Source of the DNA: Bartonella kosoyi
GTDB taxonomy: Bacteria > Pseudomonadota > Alphaproteobacteria > Rhizobiales > Rhizobiaceae
NCBI RefSeq assembly: GCF_003606325.2
Contig: NZ_CP031843.2
Coordinates: 1,116,001-1,180,000, forward strand
Reading direction: 5' to 3'
Length of the DNA: 64,000 nucleotides
This document shows positions 47,966 to 57,224 of this stretch, one piece after another. Position numbers and translations under genes: made by a program. The notes beneath the pieces were generated by a model. It saw only the letters and a program-made list of their open reading frames with translations, had not been told where the DNA came from and did no database searches. Positions within the stretch are counted from its first letter, which is position 1, and every line of letters begins with the position of its first letter.

Positions 47966-50112
47966 AATGTTGAATCTCCCGTTGTTTTCATTTTAAAAAA
48001 AATTGCAGATTGTTTTTTAAGATCTTTGTTAATCAATTGCACGATATTCAATGTTTCAGGAGAGATCGTAGAGGGCATTGGGGAGGGGAATTCAGAATTA
48101 GCATGGGAGGAAAGTGTTGGTGGCTGATAAGAAAGGAGGGAATCTTTTACACCATAGAGCTGTTTGAGCATGATATTTTGGTGTGCTGCGAGCATGATGC
48201 GATGCCATATCATGGCAGGAACGCCTCCCCCAAAAGCACGATTCATGGGTGAAAAGTTATCATTTCCCATCCATACTGCGCCAGTATAATTACCCGTAAA
48301 GCCCACAAACCAAGCATCGCGATAGGATTGTGATGTTCCAGTTTTTCCAGCAACAAGTGTCATGGGTAGAGCAGCACGCTTACCGGATCCTCGTGTTGTG
48401 ACACCCACCATCATTTGGTTTATATAAGCTGCTGATTGACTGCTGAGAACTCGGTGTAGTTTTTTTCCGTTATGTTCGAAATCCCACAATAAATGACCAT
48501 CGAGTGTTCTGATTTGTGTGAATCCATGACGATTACCAGCTATTCCACCATTCGCAAAGACATTAAAGCCTGTTGCTTGATCCATGGGGGTCATGTTGGA
48601 AGTACCAAGAACCATCGTTTTGTGTGATAAAATATGCGCGTTGATCCCCATACTTTTGATAAGATCTATAATGGGTTTTGTATCGCGGTGAAGATATTGA
48701 TAGGTGAGGTAAACAGGAACTGTGTTAATGGAAAAGGCTAAAGCCGTTGCCAAATCAATTTTTCCCAGATAACGACCAGAATTATTTTTAGGTGTCCATC
48801 CTCCCCAATTGATAGGGGCATCTAAAACAATTGTTGAAGGTGAAAGACCATGTTCCAGTGCGGTGACGTAAACATAAGGTTTAAATGAAGATCCAGTTTG
48901 CCGTCCGCCTTGTGTTGCTCTGTTAAATTGACTCTTTTTATAATCCACTCCTCCAACAATTGCACATACACCACCATTATTGTCAAGTATAACAGTGGCG
49001 GCTTGTGTTACGCGATATTGTTGACCATATTGATGTAAATGATAGGCAATTGATTCTTCTGCTACTTTTTGAAGTTCTGGATCAAGGGTTGTTTGAATAA
49101 TTAAACGATGACTTGGAAGTTGATCACGCATTTTTTTGACTTCCTCGAATGCCCAATCAAGAAAATAGTCAGGTTGATTATTGTCTATTTGGGGAAGGGC
49201 CCTAGCAGGGTGGCGATGTGCGTTGATAATCTGGCTTTCCGTCATGAAGCCACTGTTAACAAGATTAGAAAGGACGACATTGGCACGTGTTTGAGCTGCA
49301 AAAAGATGACTATGAGGAGCATATTTGGTTGGCGCTTTAAAGAGTCCTGCTAACATCGCCGATTCACTTAAAGAGATATGACGTATGTTTTTTCCAAAAT
49401 AAAATTTTGCTGCAGCTGCAATACCAAAATTATTCCCTCCCATATAGGCACGGTCAAGATAAAGTTGCAAAATCTGCTTTTTGCTAAAATTTGCCTCTAA
49501 CCAAAGAGCAAGATAAGCTTCTTTGATCTTACGTGTTATGGTTCTCTCGTTTGTTAAGAATAAATTTTTAGCCAATTGTTGTGTGAGCGTTGAACCACCT
49601 TGTACCACACCTTTAGCTTGCATATTTTGTGAAATTGCCCGTGTAAGCCCTTGAAAATCAATGCCCCAATGATCGAAAAAACGACGATCTTCTGTAGCGA
49701 GAACTGCTTTAATAACGGTGTCAGGCATTTCTTCAACAGGGACAGAAATCGCCGGCAGTGCACCACGATGACCAATGGAATTTCCGTAGCGATCGAGAAA
49801 AAGAATGGAAAAATTTTGTGGAGAAGACCAATCTGTTTTGGTTAGTTCAAAAACAGAAATGCCCAAAATAGTAAAAAGAGTAAAGCCTATCAACCCTAAT
49901 GTGAGTATTTCATCAAAAACTTCAACGATAAAGCGTTTCCATCCTTGAAGATGAAAATTTTGTGAGATGATTTTTGCCTTACTCCAGAAAAAACTGTTTG
50001 CAGAACGAATGCGATAAAGCGCTGTATCTAATCGTGCATCTAATTCGATGAGAGAAGGACTGTGAAATGGCTTATGCTGTTGTCTTTTCTTTTTTTTAAA
50101 AAATTTAAACAT
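47962..50112 (-). CDS. Bifunctional penicillin-binding protein, class A (PBP1A-like)
   Basis: A 716-residue inner-membrane enzyme. A short basic cytoplasmic start (FKFFKKKKRQQHKP) and one membrane helix (LGLIGFTLFTILGISVF) precede the GT51 glycosyltransferase domain (ATEDRRFFDHWGID, GGSTLTQQLAKNLFL, KEAYLALWLE). The transpeptidase domain has SxxK in TGSSFKPYVY, SxN in FSINTVPVYL and KTGT in LVAGKTGTSQSYRDAW. It therefore both polymerises and cross-links peptidoglycan. It is the first gene of an operon with the DUF1214 and DUF1254 genes. Confidence 0.93.
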   Translation of the reverse strand: MFKFFKKKKRQQHKPFHSPSLIELDARLDTALYRIRSANSFFWSKAKIISQNFHLQGWKRFIVEVFDEILTLGLIGFTLFTILGISVFELTKTDWSSPQNFSILFLDRYGNSIGHRGALPAISVPVEEMPDTVIKAVLATEDRRFFDHWGIDFQGLTRAISQNMQAKGVVQGGSTLTQQLAKNLFLTNERTITRKIKEAYLALWLEANFSKKQILQLYLDRAYMGGNNFGIAAAAKFYFGKNIRHISLSESAMLAGLFKAPTKYAPHSHLFAAQTRANVVLSNLVNSGFMTESQIINAHRHPARALPQIDNNQPDYFLDWAFEEVKKMRDQLPSHRLIIQTTLDPELQKVAEESIAYHLHQYGQQYRVTQAATVILDNNGGVCAIVGGVDYKKSQFNRATQGGRQTGSSFKPYVYVTALEHGLSPSTIVLDAPINWGGWTPKNNSGRYLGKIDLATALAFSINTVPVYLTYQYLHRDTKPIIDLIKSMGINAHILSHKTMVLGTSNMTPMDQATGFNVFANGGIAGNRHGFTQIRTLDGHLLWDFEHNGKKLHRVLSSQSAAYINQMMVGVTTRGSGKRAALPMTLVAGKTGTSQSYRDAWFVGFTGNYTGAVWMGNDNFSPMNRAFGGGVPAMIWHRIMLAAHQNIMLKQLYGVKDSLLSYQPPTLSSHANSEFPSPMPSTISPETLNIVQLINKDLKKQSAIFFKMKTTGDSTF

Positions 50113-50459
50113 TTAAAAAGAACCTATGGCAAAGCAATAAAACCAAACAAATCTATAAAAATGATATGGAGTAGAAGTATTTTTTTTCTATAGTGCTACA
50201 GAAAAAGAGTTTACTGGAGAATTATTCATTTTTTGTAAGATTGTGTATTAAGCTTTTATTATTTTATCCAATAAACTGTATTATCATTATTAAAAATATT
50301 TTATTTTGAATTTTTAAAAATTTGGAGTAATATTAATACGTTATTCTGTAAGACAGAGGATAAATTATTTTTCATTTTTGGTTTTTAAATTGACCTGAAA
50401 AAAGACATTATTTCTTTTATCTTATCAGAAGATTAAGAAGATAGGTTATTGAAATATCG
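50113..50459. other. Divergent spacer upstream of feuN, 347 bp
   Basis: No gene. It carries the promoters for the penicillin-binding protein operon and for feuNPQ. I could not identify a conserved operator. Confidence 0.35.
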
Positions 50460-50696
50460 ATGATGAAAAAAAATTTCTTGTTCGTGATAATAGCATCTTT
50501 TTTAGGTGCCGATTCTGTTATGGCTGCTGGTTGCGCTGAGGTGGGTAAGGAGATTGCAACTCAGGAGGAGGGGGTTCTCGTCCGTTCAAAACTGGTTGTT
50601 GAGGATGGAAGAGATATGTGTGCAATTGTGGTTGTTATTCCAGCCCATAATGGTGAAAAGTTGCGACGCGTTGAGGTTGTGGTTCCCGCCGATTAG
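50460..50696 (+). CDS. feuN: FeuN-like small periplasmic regulator
   Basis: A 78-residue secreted protein: signal peptide MMKKNFLFVIIASFLGADSVMA, then a 55-residue mature part with two cysteines (GCAEVGKEIA, RDMCAIVVVIPAHNG). It directly precedes a response regulator and sensor kinase that match FeuP and FeuQ. In Sinorhizobium meliloti FeuN is an 80-odd-residue periplasmic protein that restrains FeuQ. Size, export signal and position support the same role here. Two adjacent ATG codons (50460, 50463) are possible starts. Confidence 0.72.
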   Translation: MMKKNFLFVIIASFLGADSVMAAGCAEVGKEIATQEEGVLVRSKLVVEDGRDMCAIVVVIPAHNGEKLRRVEVVVPAD

Positions 50697-50714
50697 CAGT
50701 TGGTAGATGTTGTC

Positions 50715-51383
50715 ATGCGTATTTTAATTGCCGAAGATGATCGAAATCTCAATCATCAATTGGTAGAAGCTGTAAAACGTGCAGGATATGTTTCTGATAG
50801 TGCTTTCGATGGTGAAGAGGCTTATTTTTTAGGCAGCACAGAGTCTTATGATGCGGTAATACTTGATATAGGTTTACCGCAGATTGATGGTATTCGTGTT
50901 GTTGAAAAATGGCGTCAAGAAGGGCGCACTATGCCTGTTTTAATGCTAACGGCACGAGATCGTTGGTCTGATAAGGTACTCGGTATTGATGCAGGGGCTG
51001 ACGATTATGTTGTGAAGCCATTTCATTTGGAGGAAGTGATGGCGCGCTTGCGGGCACTTATTCGTCGTGCGACAGGACATGCAACAAGTGCCTTATGTTG
51101 CGGAAATGTTTTGTTGGATACAAAGACATCCCGTGTTTTTGTGGATGGTCAATTGATTAAACTAACCTCTTATGAATTCAGACTTCTGTCCTATCTCATG
51201 CATCATTGTGATAGGGTCATTTCAAGAACAGAGCTGACCGAACATCTTTATGATCAGGATTTTGATAAGGATTCAAATACAGTGGAAGTTTTTGTAGGGC
51301 GGTTACGCAAGAAGCTTGGCGTGGATTTGATTGAGACTATTCGAGGTATCGGATATCGCGTGAGAACGCTAGGTGATGAATGA
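50715..51383 (+). CDS. feuP: FeuP-like OmpR-family response regulator
   Basis: A 222-residue two-domain regulator from the ATG at 50715 (MRILIAEDDRNL). The receiver has acidic AEDD, phospho-acceptor D51 in VILDIGLPQIDG and K101 in DYVVKPFH. The C-terminal winged helix (LTSYEFRLLSYLMHH, TVEVFVGRLRKKLG, IRGIGYRV) binds DNA. In rhizobia FeuP controls cyclic glucan export and other envelope functions. An in-frame TTG at 50700 exists but would lengthen the N-terminus unusually. Its stop overlaps the sensor gene (ATGA). Confidence 0.9.
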   Translation: MRILIAEDDRNLNHQLVEAVKRAGYVSDSAFDGEEAYFLGSTESYDAVILDIGLPQIDGIRVVEKWRQEGRTMPVLMLTARDRWSDKVLGIDAGADDYVVKPFHLEEVMARLRALIRRATGHATSALCCGNVLLDTKTSRVFVDGQLIKLTSYEFRLLSYLMHHCDRVISRTELTEHLYDQDFDKDSNTVEVFVGRLRKKLGVDLIETIRGIGYRVRTLGDE

Positions 51384-52798
51384 ATGTTTTCAAAGAGGAT
51401 AATTGGTTTCAGAAGTTCTTTTTTGTCATTACGCGATCGCTCAGTTTACGTGTTATGATCTTATCAACTCTATGGGTTGTTATTTCTCTTTTATCAATTT
51501 CTGCAGTGAGTATTTTATTTTATAAGCGTTCAACTGAAGAAAGCTTAGAGCGTATCCTTTCTGCTCAACTCTACAGTTTGATTGCAACAGTGACGGTAGC
51601 CCCAGAAGGCACTTTGAGAGGAGGGGCTGGGATTGATGATATTCGTTACTCTGATCCAACAACGGGATGGTATTGGGAAGTTGTTGCGATATCCCATAAT
51701 TTAAAAGGAAGATTGACTTCCCCCTCATTGGGAACAGGAGAGATCTTTACACCCAGCGATGTTGATATACCTTTTGACAATAAATTCTTTCGCTCTTATC
51801 GAATAAAGGGAAACAATGGACAAAAGCTAAAAGTCATAGAGAGTGATGTTGTTCTTGATAGTAAAAATCATATTGCACGTTTTCGGCTTGTTGGAAATAT
51901 TGATGAAGCGCATGCTCAAGTAAAGAAATTTAAGCGAACTTTGCAAATTTTTCTTTGGAGTTTTGGTATTGGGAGTGTTCTGATTAATATTGCTCTTATT
52001 TTCTTTAGTTTTCAACCGTTTAAGCTTATTCAACGCGCATTGAATGATATTCGAGAAGGAAGAGTTCACTATGTGAATAGCGATTTAGTCAGCGAAGTGA
52101 TGCCGCTTGCACAAGAGATGAATGCTCTCATTAAGAATAATCAGCGTATTATTGAGCGATTTCGCACACAGGTTGGTAATCTTGCACATTCATTGAAAAC
52201 ACCTTTGTCCGTGATTATGAATGAGACAGATAAGATGCGCGGAGAAAAGGCTTGTTTGTTGAGAGAGCAAACGCAAATCATGCAAGCTCAAATCAATCGT
52301 TATCTTCAGCGGGCGCGGATTGCTGCACAATGCGATAGTATTGTCTATCATACATCTGTTCGCAGTGTGGTTGATCGTTTAGTGCGGGTTATGAAAAAGC
52401 TTAATCCTGACAAACAAATTGAATTTATTATGGATATTGATGATATTGTTTTTTCTGGTGAAAAGGAAGATTTAGAGGAAATTATAGGGAATTTGATTGA
52501 AAATGCTACTCAGTGGTCTCGCGCAAAGGTGTTGATCTCTTGTTATTTAGAAGAAAACATTCAAGAAGAAAAATATTTTAGTATCTTTGTTGAAGATGAT
52601 GGCCCTGGTTTAACAGAAGATAAAATTGATGAAGCGTTAAAAAGAGGGCGACGGTTTGATGAAAGTAAACCGGGAACAGGTTTAGGGTTAGCAATTGTTT
52701 CAGATATGGTCAATGAATATGGAGGCACTCTCTTTTTATCGCGTTCTGATTTGGGTGGGTTGTGTACAAAAGTCTTATTACCCAAAATGGGAAAATAA
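51380..52798 (+). CDS. feuQ: FeuQ-like sensor histidine kinase
   Basis: A 472-residue inner-membrane kinase. Two membrane helices (about 27-48 and 189-211) flank a periplasmic sensor of about 140 residues that would contact FeuN. A HAMP-like segment is followed by the phospho-acceptor His270 in NLAHSLKTPLSVI, and the ATPase domain has the N box (EIIGNLIENATQWS), G1 (DDGPGL) and G2 (PGTGLGLAIV). The start overlaps the feuP stop by four bases. It closes the feuNPQ operon; the ccm genes follow after about 290 bp. Confidence 0.91.
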   Translation: MNVFKEDNWFQKFFFVITRSLSLRVMILSTLWVVISLLSISAVSILFYKRSTEESLERILSAQLYSLIATVTVAPEGTLRGGAGIDDIRYSDPTTGWYWEVVAISHNLKGRLTSPSLGTGEIFTPSDVDIPFDNKFFRSYRIKGNNGQKLKVIESDVVLDSKNHIARFRLVGNIDEAHAQVKKFKRTLQIFLWSFGIGSVLINIALIFFSFQPFKLIQRALNDIREGRVHYVNSDLVSEVMPLAQEMNALIKNNQRIIERFRTQVGNLAHSLKTPLSVIMNETDKMRGEKACLLREQTQIMQAQINRYLQRARIAAQCDSIVYHTSVRSVVDRLVRVMKKLNPDKQIEFIMDIDDIVFSGEKEDLEEIIGNLIENATQWSRAKVLISCYLEENIQEEKYFSIFVEDDGPGLTEDKIDEALKRGRRFDESKPGTGLGLAIVSDMVNEYGGTLFLSRSDLGGLCTKVLLPKMGK

Positions 52799-53088
52799 CA
52801 TATTTTCTTCTTGAATAGGAAATGTCTATAAAGTGTGTAAAGAAATATTTAGAAAATACAAAAAAGTAGAGAGGCATTTCAGAAGATCTTTATAATCAAA
52901 ATATGAAAATAAAGCCTTGTTTTTATTTGTTTGATAGAAGTAATCTCTATGAGAGAAAGGAACAATAGATTTTACGATATTTTTTATAAAAAGATGAATT
53001 TTTATCATTTCACATCACTCTTCTCATATCTCATGAATAGGGTAAAAGGTAAGCGCGTTATCTTCTGTTCGTATTGGAAAAAAATGAT

Positions 53089-53865
53089 ATGCTTTTACTC
53101 ATTTTTGCAGCATTTTTTCTCACTTTTCTGGCAATTATTCTGTTTTTTTCACTCCGTTTTGACGATGGGGGAGAGAAGAAGTGGCAAGTTCAGATCATGA
53201 ATGGCTATAAAAGCCATAGGCATACAGTTGATGTTCATAAGCTTTATAGGTCCGATAAAAAAAGAAATATTCTTAAAGCTTTTAGTGTTTTTTTTGTTCT
53301 TCTGATAGCATGGAGTATTTATGGACTGACAGGAAGTCCAGAAGTGAAAAGTTATTTTTTTAGCGAATTAATGGATAAGGATCCTAAGATTCTAAGTCAA
53401 CAAGAAAAGCTTGTTCGTCTGCAAGCACTTTTTTTTCGCTCTCCTCATGATGGTAAGCTAGCCGATGCATTAGCGGTAGGGTATCTTGAAGAAAACTATT
53501 TTCAAGAAGCTGTGAATACTTATTTAGATGCCCTTCGCTTAAATGGAGAAACAGCGCCAAGGCTTGTAGGATATGGTTTAGCATTGGTTGGTTATGAAGG
53601 GGGAGTGATAACGCAAGAGGCACAAAGGGCTTTTCAAAAAGCAGCAGATTTAGCGCCAACAGATTTTTATCCGCGTCTCTTGTTGGCCGATGCATTTCAT
53701 CAAGCTGGAAAAACGGCGCAGGCAGTGCAGTTTTTACAAAGTTTTCTTGATACAATGCCTAAAAATTTTGCAGGACGCTCACGGGTTGAAAAAATGATGA
53801 TACAGTTACGTGATTCATCAAGTGAACCGACAAAGAAAAGTGATCGTCGTCAATTAGAAAGATAA
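53089..53865 (+). CDS. ccmI: Cytochrome c biogenesis protein CcmI (CycH), short form
   Basis: A 258-residue inner-membrane apocytochrome c chaperone. Two membrane helices (LLIFAAFFLTFLAIILFF and NILKAFSVFFVLLIAWSIYG) flank a cytosolic loop with a leucine-poor, basic stretch; a periplasmic TPR region follows (DALAVGYLEENYFQEAVNTY, YPRLLLADAFHQAGKTAQAV). Typical CcmI proteins are longer (about 370-400 residues), so the first loop is shortened here. I start at the ATG at 53089; a TTG 15 bases upstream is possible. First gene of the ccmIEFH cluster. Confidence 0.82.
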   Translation: MLLLIFAAFFLTFLAIILFFSLRFDDGGEKKWQVQIMNGYKSHRHTVDVHKLYRSDKKRNILKAFSVFFVLLIAWSIYGLTGSPEVKSYFFSELMDKDPKILSQQEKLVRLQALFFRSPHDGKLADALAVGYLEENYFQEAVNTYLDALRLNGETAPRLVGYGLALVGYEGGVITQEAQRAFQKAADLAPTDFYPRLLLADAFHQAGKTAQAVQFLQSFLDTMPKNFAGRSRVEKMMIQLRDSSSEPTKKSDRRQLER

Positions 53866-54113
53866 GAGAAGTGATCATTCTGGAAGAGGAAGGGATAGGT
53901 AAAGGAGGTTGAAGAGCAGAAATGAAGAATATCAAGAGCGCGGCACAGGTTGGTATAGAGTAAATAAAAAGGAGGAAAATATTGATAAGCGTGTTGGCAA
54001 AGGTGAGGTATTGGATAAAAAGTTGCACCTATAGAGAAGATGTGCAAAGCTCTTAAAAAAAATAAAATATGGATGCTTATAGAACGTGTTTAAAATTTTT
54101 TTGTAGAGTGTCT

Positions 54114-54593
54114 ATGAACAATCAATCTTTAAAGAACTCTGCTTCGTTGAAGCTTATTTTAAAGCAGCGAAAAAAAAGGCGCTTACGGATCATCTTATTG
54201 TGTTGTTTGGTTATGGAAATTGCAGCAAGCCTCCTCGTATATGCAATGCGTCATGCGGTCAGTTTTTTTAGAATGCCCTCTGAAATTACAAAAGAAGATA
54301 TTTTAACGGGGCGCCCTTTGCGTTTGGGAGGCTTTGTTGAAAAGGGGAGCGTTCAATATGTTGGAGAGAGTGGTGTTATTTTTTTTATAACGGATAACAC
54401 AAAACATAAAAAAGTGATTTTCAATGGTATTTTACCGGATCTTTTTCGTGAAGGTCAGGGGGTAATTGTCGAAGGGTATTTCGATAAACAGGATTTTTTT
54501 ATAGGGACGCGTATTTTAGCAAAACATGATGAAACTTATATGCCTAAAGAAACCGCAGATCGCTTGAAAAAACATTACAGTATGGAGAAATAA
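54114..54593 (+). CDS. ccmE: Haem chaperone CcmE (CycJ)
   Basis: A 159-residue periplasmic haem carrier anchored by one N-terminal helix ([20 protein letters not shown]). The haem-binding histidine lies in the conserved [13 protein letters not shown], and the OB-fold core includes [13 protein letters not shown] and [16 protein letters not shown]. The ATG at 54114 (MNNQSLKN) is preferred because the frame upstream to 54069 would add 15 unusual residues. It passes haem to the CcmF/CcmH ligation machinery encoded next. Confidence 0.9.
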   Translation: MNNQSLKNSASLKLILKQRKKRRLRIILLCCLVMEIAASLLVYAMRHAVSFFRMPSEITKEDILTGRPLRLGGFVEKGSVQYVGESGVIFFITDNTKHKKVIFNGILPDLFREGQGVIVEGYFDKQDFFIGTRILAKHDETYMPKETADRLKKHYSMEK

Positions 54594-54600
54594 TTCGATT

Positions 54601-56580
54601 GTGCTTGTCGAACTGGGTCATATTTTTTTAGCCGCTGCATTTGCCGTAAGCTTATTAGAAGCTTTCTTACCTGCTTTAGGTTTTTGGAAGAAAAAGCGTT
54701 TGTTAATGCAAACAGCTATCCCTCTCACATATATCACTTTTACATTATTGCTCTTCTCTTTTTTAGTGCTGATTTACGCTCATGTTGTCTCTGATTTTTC
54801 TGTTTTGAATGTTGTTGAGAATTCTCATTCAGAAAAACCGATGCTCTACAAAATCACAGGTGTTTGGGGCAACCACGAAGGCTCTATGTTGTTATGGATT
54901 TTAAGTCTTACTTTTTTTAGTGCATTAGTGGCCTTCTTTAGCCAAGATTTGCCAGAAGATTTTAAGACACTTATTTTAATTTGCCAAAGTTGGATTACAA
55001 GCGCTTTTCTTTTATTGATTCTTTTTGTATCCAACCCATTTCTACGTATGAATCCACCAGCATTACAGGGAAAAGATCTCAATCCTCTTTTACAAGATAT
55101 CGCATTAGCGATCCATCCTCCTCTCCTTTATTTAGGTTATGTTGGTTTTTCACTTTGCTTTTCTTTTGCCGTTGCAGCATTGATTATCGGGCATATTGAT
55201 AGGATTTGGGCGCATTGGGTTCGTCCTTGGCTTCTACTTTCTTGGTGTTTTTTGACATTGGGGATTATGGTTGGCTCCTATTGGGCTTATTATGAGCTAG
55301 GATGGGGAGGATATTGGTTTTGGGATCCTGTTGAAAATGTCTCGTTTATGCCTTGGCTTTCCGGAACAGCTCTTTTACATTGTACTCTTGTTCTTGAAAA
55401 ACGAGGAATATTGAAAAGTTGGACTTTGTTTTTAGCATTGCTGACTTTTTCTCTTTCTCTGATAGGAACATTTCTTGTTCGCTCTGGTCTTTTAATATCT
55501 GTTCATAGTTTTGCTTTTGATCCAGCGCGAGGGCAAGCAATTCTTGCACTTTTATTTTTCTCTACGGGAGCCGCTTTTCTTCTTTTTGCCTTACGCATCC
55601 CTCTTTTAAAAACAGAAAGATTTTTTCAGCTAATTTCGCGCGAAGGGTTTATTGTTTTAAATAACTTATTACTGACAACAATAACAGCCACAGTATTGAT
55701 TGGTACGCTCTATCCTTATTTTATTGAGATGCTAACAGGGCAAAAAATTTCTGTAGGGGCTGCTTTTTTTAACCTCACTTGTGGACCACTCATGCTTTTG
55801 CTGTTGTTGCTTGTTCCGTTTGGGTCAATGATGGCATGGAAACGGGGGGATTTTCTCGCAGTTTTTGAACGGTTGTGGTTTGTTTTTGTCTTGGTTGGTA
55901 TCGTCTGTTTTATAATATTTTACGCGACATCGGTGCGTGATATTCTTGCAGTTTTAGGCATTGGACTCTCAGCGTTTGTTTTTTTAGGCAGTTTAGCGGA
56001 TCTGTGGGGAAAGAGTGGATATCACAAGGTAACTTTTGGGGGGCGGGTTAAGAGATTTATAAAATTACCATGGTCGGTTGTTGGTGCAGCAATGGCGCAT
56101 ATGGGATTAGGCGTTACATTATTCGGTATTATTTGTGTGGCAAGTTTTGGGCAAGAACGCATTTTAACCATGAACATAGGAGAGTGGGTGACGATAGCGG
56201 ATAAAACACTTCATTTTGATGCCGTGGATAATCGTTTTGGTTCGAATTATTCGGCAATGGAGTTTTATTTTAAAATATATGAAAATAAAAAAATCGTGGG
56301 CCATATCACAGCTTCAAAGCGATTTTATTCAAGCCAAAATACATCAACAACGGAAGTTGGTCTTCAAAGTTATGGCTTATCACAGCTCTATATTGTGCCG
56401 GGACATCTCGATAATCGGGGTCTTGTTGTGCATATATGGTGGAAGCCTTATATAATATGTATTTGGTTAGGGGCATTCATGATGGCTATGGGCGGATGTT
56501 TTTCCCTTCTGGGATATTGGTTTCGCACTGGAGCCTACAAGAGGGTGTTGCTTACTTTAAATTTTAGGAGAGGACATTGA
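54601..56580 (+). CDS. ccmF: Cytochrome c haem lyase subunit CcmF (CycK)
   Basis: A 659-residue polytopic inner-membrane protein that ligates haem to apocytochrome c. The tryptophan-rich WWD motif reads GWGGYWFWDPVENVSFMPW, and conserved His residues are in AIHPPLLYLGYVGF, TALLHCTLVLEKRG and VHSFAF. About 14 membrane helices are seen. It starts with GTG seven bases after ccmE; its stop is immediately followed by the ccmH start. Length is normal for the family. Confidence 0.95.
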   Translation: MLVELGHIFLAAAFAVSLLEAFLPALGFWKKKRLLMQTAIPLTYITFTLLLFSFLVLIYAHVVSDFSVLNVVENSHSEKPMLYKITGVWGNHEGSMLLWILSLTFFSALVAFFSQDLPEDFKTLILICQSWITSAFLLLILFVSNPFLRMNPPALQGKDLNPLLQDIALAIHPPLLYLGYVGFSLCFSFAVAALIIGHIDRIWAHWVRPWLLLSWCFLTLGIMVGSYWAYYELGWGGYWFWDPVENVSFMPWLSGTALLHCTLVLEKRGILKSWTLFLALLTFSLSLIGTFLVRSGLLISVHSFAFDPARGQAILALLFFSTGAAFLLFALRIPLLKTERFFQLISREGFIVLNNLLLTTITATVLIGTLYPYFIEMLTGQKISVGAAFFNLTCGPLMLLLLLLVPFGSMMAWKRGDFLAVFERLWFVFVLVGIVCFIIFYATSVRDILAVLGIGLSAFVFLGSLADLWGKSGYHKVTFGGRVKRFIKLPWSVVGAAMAHMGLGVTLFGIICVASFGQERILTMNIGEWVTIADKTLHFDAVDNRFGSNYSAMEFYFKIYENKKIVGHITASKRFYSSQNTSTTEVGLQSYGLSQLYIVPGHLDNRGLVVHIWWKPYIICIWLGAFMMAMGGCFSLLGYWFRTGAYKRVLLTLNFRRGH

Positions 56581-56581
56581 G

Positions 56582-57052
56582 ATGAAAAAAAATCTTTGGC
56601 TTTTATGTTTTTTAATCGCAATGTTTTCTTTTCGATTAGCGATAGCAGTAGAGCCGGATGAGATTTTAAAGGATACAGTTCTTGAAAGGCGTGCACGAGA
56701 TATTTCATCGCATTTACGGTGTCCGGTTTGTCAAAATCAATCAATTGATGATTCAGATACTTCTCTAGCACGTGATTTAAGGCTTTTAATTCGGGAAAAA
56801 TTAAAAATGGGCTATAGCAATCAGCAAGTGATTGACTTTCTTGTTGAGCGATATGGTGAATTCATTCTCTTAAAACCGCCATTGAATAAAACAACTTGGT
56901 TTTTATGGTTTTCACCTTTGATGATTATCATCATTGGTGCAAGTGTCATATTTTTCCAGTTAAAACGGTATAAGCCTGAGAAAATAATGATTGTAGATGC
57001 AACGGGGAAAAACAGACAAAAACGCTATTGTAGTCAAAAAGATATTACATAG
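56582..57052 (+). CDS. ccmH: Cytochrome c biogenesis protein CcmH (CycL)
   Basis: A 156-residue protein: a signal peptide (LLCFLIAMFSFRLAIA), the thiol motif SHLRCPVCQNQSIDDSDT (LRCxxCQ) that reduces apocytochrome cysteines, and one C-terminal membrane anchor (FLWFSPLMIIIIGASVIFF). It lies one base after ccmF and ends the ccm cluster. The short C-terminal basic tail is cytosolic. Confidence 0.94.
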   Translation: MKKNLWLLCFLIAMFSFRLAIAVEPDEILKDTVLERRARDISSHLRCPVCQNQSIDDSDTSLARDLRLLIREKLKMGYSNQQVIDFLVERYGEFILLKPPLNKTTWFLWFSPLMIIIIGASVIFFQLKRYKPEKIMIVDATGKNRQKRYCSQKDIT

Positions 57053-57224
57053 AGGGAAAAAATTAGCTCATCTGCAATAAGCAATCAACCTTATTGTAAA
57101 TGATATTGGTGGATACTAAAATCTTACAAAACTTTAACAATTTAGACAGAAAACGGTAAGGTCTGGTATTTTATAGGTGATCAGATTGGGATAGAAAGTA
57201 TGATTGAATAGGAGCATAGAGTAA

